From the NCBI GenBank assembly GCA_945876015.1, contig CAMCNM010000007.1, forward strand, positions 1-19,727: a DNA stretch of 19,727 nt, read 5' to 3'. Numbering within the stretch: the first letter of the stretch is position 1; every line of letters starts with the position of its first letter. Below are positions 16,190 through 19,727 of the stretch, piece by piece. Origin of the DNA: Gemmatimonas phototrophica (GTDB lineage: Bacteria > Gemmatimonadota > Gemmatimonadetes > Longimicrobiales > Gaopeijiaceae). The notes under the pieces were generated by a model. It saw nothing but the letters and a program-made list of their open reading frames with translations. It was not told where the DNA came from and did no database searches. The position numbers were made by a program, and so were the translations under genes.

Positions 16190-17761
16190 TCAGGGGGCCT
16201 TGGCGGCCGCCGCGTCCAGAAGCTCGGCTCTGGGGAAGAGGGGCTCCCCCTTCCGGACCTGGTTGCCCCCGAGGCGAACCCTGTCCACCTCCTCAAGCCT
16301 GGGAACCGCATTGAGCCCGAGACGGGCGGCGAGCTCGACCATCTTCCCCGGGCAGACGGGCTGCAGGAACGCGGTGAGCGCGGCCAGCGTCCGGACGAGC
16401 GTGGCGAGCGTCTCGTCCAGATCGGCGGCGCGTCCGGGGTCCTTCGCTTGAGCCCACGGCTCGCGCTCTTCCACGTAACCGTTCGCGCGGCGCGCGAGGT
16501 CCATCGCGGCGGCGAGCGCGTCGTGCAGCCGGTAACCCGCCACCGACGCGCGGATCGTGGCGAGCGTTGCCGCGATCTCACCGTCGAGCCCGGTGCCCGG
16601 CGCGTCGGGGATTCTTCCCTGCCGATACTTGTCGGTCATCCCGAGCGTGCGCGACGCGAGGTTGCCGAGCACGTTCGCCAGCTCGTCGTAGCGCACGAGG
16701 AACCGCTCAGGCGTGAACGACGCGTCCTGGCCGGTCGGCATCTCGCGTAGGAGATACCAGCGCACCGCGTCCGTGCCGAAGCGCTCTCGGAGCTGGAGCG
16801 GATCGATCACGTTGCCGAACGACTTGGACATCTTCTGCTCGCCGGCGACCCAGAAGCCGTGCGCGAGGATTCCCTTCGGCAGCGGCAGACCCGCGCCCAT
16901 CAGGAGCGTAGGCCAGTAGACCGCGTGGGTGGTGAGGATGTCCTTGCCCATCAGGTGCACGTCCGCCGGCCACCTGGAGGCGCTCGTGTCCTCGAAGCCC
17001 TGCTCGGCCGGCGCCCGGGTCGGATCGATCGCGTCCGAGCCGGTCACGTAGTTGATCAGCGCATCGACCCAGACGTACGCGACGTGCTCCGGGTCCCAGG
17101 GAAGGGGAATACCCCAGGACACGCGTGACTTCGGGCGCGAGATCGAGAGGTCCTCGAGCGGCTGGGCCAGAAAGCCCAGGATCTCGTTCCGGCGAATCGT
17201 CGGCTGAATCCATTCGGGGTTGTCCCGGATATGGTCGAGCAGGCGCTGCTGATATGCGCCCATCCTGAAGAAGTAGTTCTTCTCCTCGATCTCCCGCGTG
17301 GGACGGCCGCAGTCGGGGCATGCGTGGTCCGGTCCGAGATCCTTCTCGGTCCAGTAGCGCTCCTCGTAGATGCAGTACCACCCGCTGTACTTCCCCTCGT
17401 AGATCTCGCCCTTGTTCCAGAGCCGCTCCAGGAACGCGGTCACGACGGCGACGTGGTCCGGCTCCGTGGTGCGGATGAACCGATCGTGGGAGATGTCGAG
17501 GTCCTTCCAGGCGGCCTTGAACCGCGCCGACATCTGGTCGGAGAGCTCGCGCGCGGTCATGCCGCGCCGGGTCGCTTCCTCGAGCATCTTCTGACCGTGC
17601 TCGTCGGTGCCGGTCAGGAAGAACACGTCCAGGCCGTCCTGCCTCCAGAAGCGCGCGAGGACGTCGGCCAGGATCGTGGTGTAGGCGTGTCCGATGTGGG
17701 GCTCGCCCGAGGGATAGTAGATCGGCGTCGTGAGAAATCGACGTCGGGACGGAGAGTTCAC
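16190..17761 (-). CDS. metG: Methionyl-tRNA synthetase
   Basis: This class Ia aminoacyl-tRNA synthetase charges tRNA-Met. The 523 residues contain the catalytic HIGH (22-25, in EPHIGHAYTTI) and KMSKS (310-314), LTGTDEHGQK (49-58), and the usual WVDALINYVTG (231-241) and GKDILTTHAVYWPTLLMG. A zinc knuckle lies at about 128-151 with Cys130, Cys148 and Cys151; the usual partner of Cys130 is replaced (CIYEERYW), so only three of four ligands remain. There is no C-terminal tRNA-binding extension, so it is the short form. The GTG start at 17761 overlaps the RicT stop (GTGA), and a longer frame to 18478 is only a shadow of ricT. The gene ends near a small inverted repeat, without a clear terminator. 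Confidence 0.95.
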   Translation of the reverse strand: MNSPSRRRFLTTPIYYPSGEPHIGHAYTTILADVLARFWRQDGLDVFFLTGTDEHGQKMLEEATRRGMTARELSDQMSARFKAAWKDLDISHDRFIRTTEPDHVAVVTAFLERLWNKGEIYEGKYSGWYCIYEERYWTEKDLGPDHACPDCGRPTREIEEKNYFFRMGAYQQRLLDHIRDNPEWIQPTIRRNEILGFLAQPLEDLSISRPKSRVSWGIPLPWDPEHVAYVWVDALINYVTGSDAIDPTRAPAEQGFEDTSASRWPADVHLMGKDILTTHAVYWPTLLMGAGLPLPKGILAHGFWVAGEQKMSKSFGNVIDPLQLRERFGTDAVRWYLLREMPTGQDASFTPERFLVRYDELANVLGNLASRTLGMTDKYRQGRIPDAPGTGLDGEIAATLATIRASVAGYRLHDALAAAMDLARRANGYVEEREPWAQAKDPGRAADLDETLATLVRTLAALTAFLQPVCPGKMVELAARLGLNAVPRLEEVDRVRLGGNQVRKGEPLFPRAELLDAAAAKAP

Positions 17762-18645
17762 GTGGTCGCCTCTCCGCTCTCCGCCGCTCCCTCGGGGCCC
17801 AGCGTGAGCCCGCCCGAGGACATCTCTCCCTTGAGGGCCTCGAGCGTGACCAGGCGGCGCGTGCCTTCGTTGTCGCGCAGCGTGACCGTATCGCGCCAGA
17901 TGTCCACCGCGACGACGCGCTCCTCGCCCTTCCCGGTGCGGAGCGCTTTGCCCTCTCTCGGGAACCGGCGCCGCGCCTCCACGTAGGTGCGGTGCTCGTA
18001 CATCAGGCAGCACATGAGCCGCCCACAACAGCCCGAGATCTGCGCTGGATTCAGGGAGAGCCGCTGATCCTTGGCGAGCTGGAGGCTCACCGGGTTGAGC
18101 TCCGGGAGCCACGTGGAGCAGCACAGCTCGCGGCCGCAGCGGCCGACGCCGCCCAGCAGGGCCGCTTCGTCGCGCACACCGATCTGCTTGAGCTCGATGC
18201 GGGTGCGGAAGGTGCGGGCCAGATCGCGCACGAGCTCGCGGAAGTCGACGCGGCGCTCGGCCGTGAAGTAGATGATCAGCTTGTTGCGGTCGAACTGCCA
18301 TTCCGCCTCGGTGACCTTCATCTTGAGGCGGTGTTTGTCCACCAGCTTGCGCGTCTCGATGCGCACGCGGCTCTCGTCGGTCCTGAGCGACTCGATGCGT
18401 CCGATCTCGTCGGTGCGTGCGGGGCGCACGATGCGCTTTTCCGGGGTGGGCGTGGAGCAGCCGCCGGAGGAAGAGCATTTGCGCTGCGCGATTGCGCCGA
18501 GCGCCGACACCTCCCCGAGGTCCTCGCCACGGTCGGCTTCCACGACGACGTGGCTGCCCGGCGCGAGGTCCATCGCTTCGTACGTGAAATATGCCTTGCG
18601 GGTCCCCTTGAAGCGGACCTCGGCGAATCCTGCCACCTGTGCCAT
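17758..18645 (-). CDS. ricT: PSP1-domain RicT/YaaT family protein
   Basis: This 295-residue homologue of RicT/YaaT of Bacillus is a protein that, with RicA and RicF, assists RNase Y-dependent RNA maturation and can hold Fe-S clusters. The PSP1 core is around 95-225 with GGVGRCGRELCC (165-176) and ISGCCGRLMCCLMYE (203-217), the cysteine pairs (170, 175, 176, 206, 207, 212, 213) that define the family. An extra cysteine pair, Cys57 and Cys63 in RKCSSSGGCS, sits before the core in a flexible segment. ATG 18645 has AAGGGA seven bases upstream. It follows accA by about 50 bases and overlaps metG by GTGA. RicA/RicF genes are not in the window. Confidence 0.92.
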   Translation of the reverse strand: MAQVAGFAEVRFKGTRKAYFTYEAMDLAPGSHVVVEADRGEDLGEVSALGAIAQRKCSSSGGCSTPTPEKRIVRPARTDEIGRIESLRTDESRVRIETRKLVDKHRLKMKVTEAEWQFDRNKLIIYFTAERRVDFRELVRDLARTFRTRIELKQIGVRDEAALLGGVGRCGRELCCSTWLPELNPVSLQLAKDQRLSLNPAQISGCCGRLMCCLMYEHRTYVEARRRFPREGKALRTGKGEERVVAVDIWRDTVTLRDNEGTRRLVTLEALKGEMSSGGLTLGPEGAAESGEATT

Positions 18646-18695
18646 CGATCTATCCCTTCTCGCCGGGCATGGGCCGGTGCTTCGGGTCTGCTGCT

Positions 18696-19697
18696 TCAGG
18701 CTCCGGCAGAAACCTCGCGGGGCCTGTGCTCGTCCTGCGGCTCACGCCACGCGCCCATGGCCTCGAACTTGGCCTGACGCTTGGCGACCAACTCCTCGGT
18801 GTCGATCCCGCGCAGCTCCCCGAAACGGCGGAGCAACGCTTCCTTGAGCGCGAGCGCGGCGCCGTCCCAGTCCTGATGCGCGCCACCCGGCGGCTCCTGG
18901 ATCACCTCATCGGCGATCCCCAGCTCGTACAGGTTCCTCGAGGTCATGCGGAGCGCTTCGGCGGCCTTCGCGCGGTGCTCCGCGGAGCGCCACAGGATCG
19001 CCGCGCAGCCCTCGGGCGAGATCACCGAGTAGACCGCGTGCTCGAGTATCAGCACGCGGTCGGTCACGCCGAGCGCGAGCGCGCCGCCCGAGCCACCCTC
19101 GCCGATGATCACCGAGACCATGGGGGTCCTGAGCCGCGCCATCTCGCGCAGGTTCATCGCGATCGCCTCGGCCTGCCCGCGCTCCTCGGCGCCGATCCCG
19201 GGATACGCACCGGGGGTGTCGATCAGCGTGATCACGGGCCGGTGGAATTTCTCGGCCATGCGCATCAGGCGGAGCGCTTTCCGGTATCCCTCCGGGTGGG
19301 GCATGCCGAAGTTGCGCCGCAGGTTCTCCTTCATGTCACGGCCCTTCTGGTGCCCGATCAACATCACGGACTCGCCGTCCAGCCGCGCCCAGCCCGCCAC
19401 GATCGCTTCGTCGTCTCGGTATCCGCGGTCGCCGTGCAGCTCCATCCAGTCGGTGAAGCAGCGCTCGACGTAGTCCAGCGTGTAGGGCCGTCTCGGATGG
19501 CGGGCCACCTGCACCTGCTCGATCGGACGCAGGTTGCGGTAGGTCTCCTCCCGCAGGGTGGCGAGCTTCTCCTTGAGCACCTCGAGCTCCTCGGTCACGT
19601 CGATCCCCTTCCCGTCGGCCAGCTCGAGGAGGTTCCGGATGCGCTCCTCGATCTCGGCGATGTCCCGCTCGAACTCGAGGTGTGGAGAAGCGGCCAA
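18696..19697 (-). CDS. accA: Acetyl-CoA carboxylase carboxyltransferase alpha subunit
   Basis: AccA is the carboxyltransferase alpha subunit that, with AccD, transfers the carboxyl group from carboxybiotin to acetyl-CoA to make malonyl-CoA. All main blocks are present in 333 residues: the N-terminal coiled helix with LEFERDIAEIEERI, FTDWMELHGDRGYRDDEAIV (81-100), GHQKGRDMKENLRRNFGMP (115-133), LIDTPGAYPGIGAEERGQ (158-175), GEGGSGGALALG (199-210) and ISPEGCAAILW. The start is taken as TTG 19697, the usual position for LEFE-type N-termini. No stop lies between it and the window edge, so an upstream start cannot be excluded. It ends about 50 bases before the ricT ATG, and so is likely the first gene of the accA-ricT-metG run in this window. 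AccD is not present. Confidence 0.93.
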   Translation of the reverse strand: MAASPHLEFERDIAEIEERIRNLLELADGKGIDVTEELEVLKEKLATLREETYRNLRPIEQVQVARHPRRPYTLDYVERCFTDWMELHGDRGYRDDEAIVAGWARLDGESVMLIGHQKGRDMKENLRRNFGMPHPEGYRKALRLMRMAEKFHRPVITLIDTPGAYPGIGAEERGQAEAIAMNLREMARLRTPMVSVIIGEGGSGGALALGVTDRVLILEHAVYSVISPEGCAAILWRSAEHRAKAAEALRMTSRNLYELGIADEVIQEPPGGAHQDWDGAALALKEALLRRFGELRGIDTEELVAKRQAKFEAMGAWREPQDEHRPREVSAGA

Positions 19698-19727
19698 GGG
19701 CAGGGGGCTCCGGGTGGAGGGGGTACA

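Noticed and set aside
16190..18478. 762-residue reading for the metG frame
   Set aside because: The first ~240 residues lie opposite in frame to ricT and are Arg/His-rich shadow; the GTG at 17761 with the GTGA overlap is the real start.

Overview
This is a very GC-rich bacterial window with Gram-negative-type exported proteins: signal peptides ending in AxA/AQ, a lipobox lipoprotein and a CxxCH cytochrome. The gene content (degenerate M16 peptidase-family proteins, DsbA plus VKOR, a RicT-type PSP1 protein, a GyrA with the Y-T-E active site) suggests a free-living, deep-branching high-GC lineage such as Gemmatimonadota or a relative. That placement is an inference and not firm. I see no tRNA, rRNA, CRISPR array, insertion sequence or phage gene.

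The window is split by one convergent junction near 9550-9583, marked by a perfect 12-bp hairpin. Everything to the left is on the + strand, and everything to the right is on the - strand.

Plus strand. The 3' end of an M16 peptidase-like gene with an extra C-terminal domain (to 890) is followed by a 496-bp gap holding two overlapping tiny ORFs. Then come gyrA (1387-3921), a threonine/serine dehydratase whose start cannot be placed, a 65-codon remnant of a thioredoxin-reductase-like flavoprotein, a P1-family (DmpA-like) autoprocessing peptidase and a HAD phosphatase. These genes abut or overlap by a few bases. Next is a secreted monohaem cytochrome c, then a DsbA / VKOR / 66-residue unknown gene cluster joined by ATGA overlaps. 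This cluster is a disulfide-forming module plus an uncharacterised small partner. Last is a SnoaL-like lipoprotein with its own candidate promoter and a palindrome upstream.

Minus strand, in transcription order from the right edge: accA (fatty-acid synthesis), ricT (PSP1) and metG form one run, with ricT and metG overlapping by GTGA. A 214-bp gap with a TTGACA candidate promoter precedes a membrane-anchored M23 peptidase, which ends in a textbook intrinsic terminator. After that come two tandem M16-like proteins lacking the zinc motif, a FadJ/FadB-type beta-oxidation enzyme and a DUF402 protein, packed as an operon that ends at the convergent hairpin.

Most of the window is conserved housekeeping and cell-envelope content. 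The points most worth a second look are the flavoprotein remnant embedded with overlapping start and stop codons, the dehydratase with no legal start at its homologous N-terminus, the small ORFs upstream of gyrA, the unknown third gene of the DsbA/VKOR cluster, and the pair of metal-site-less M16 proteins. I did not find a convincing new multi-gene system.
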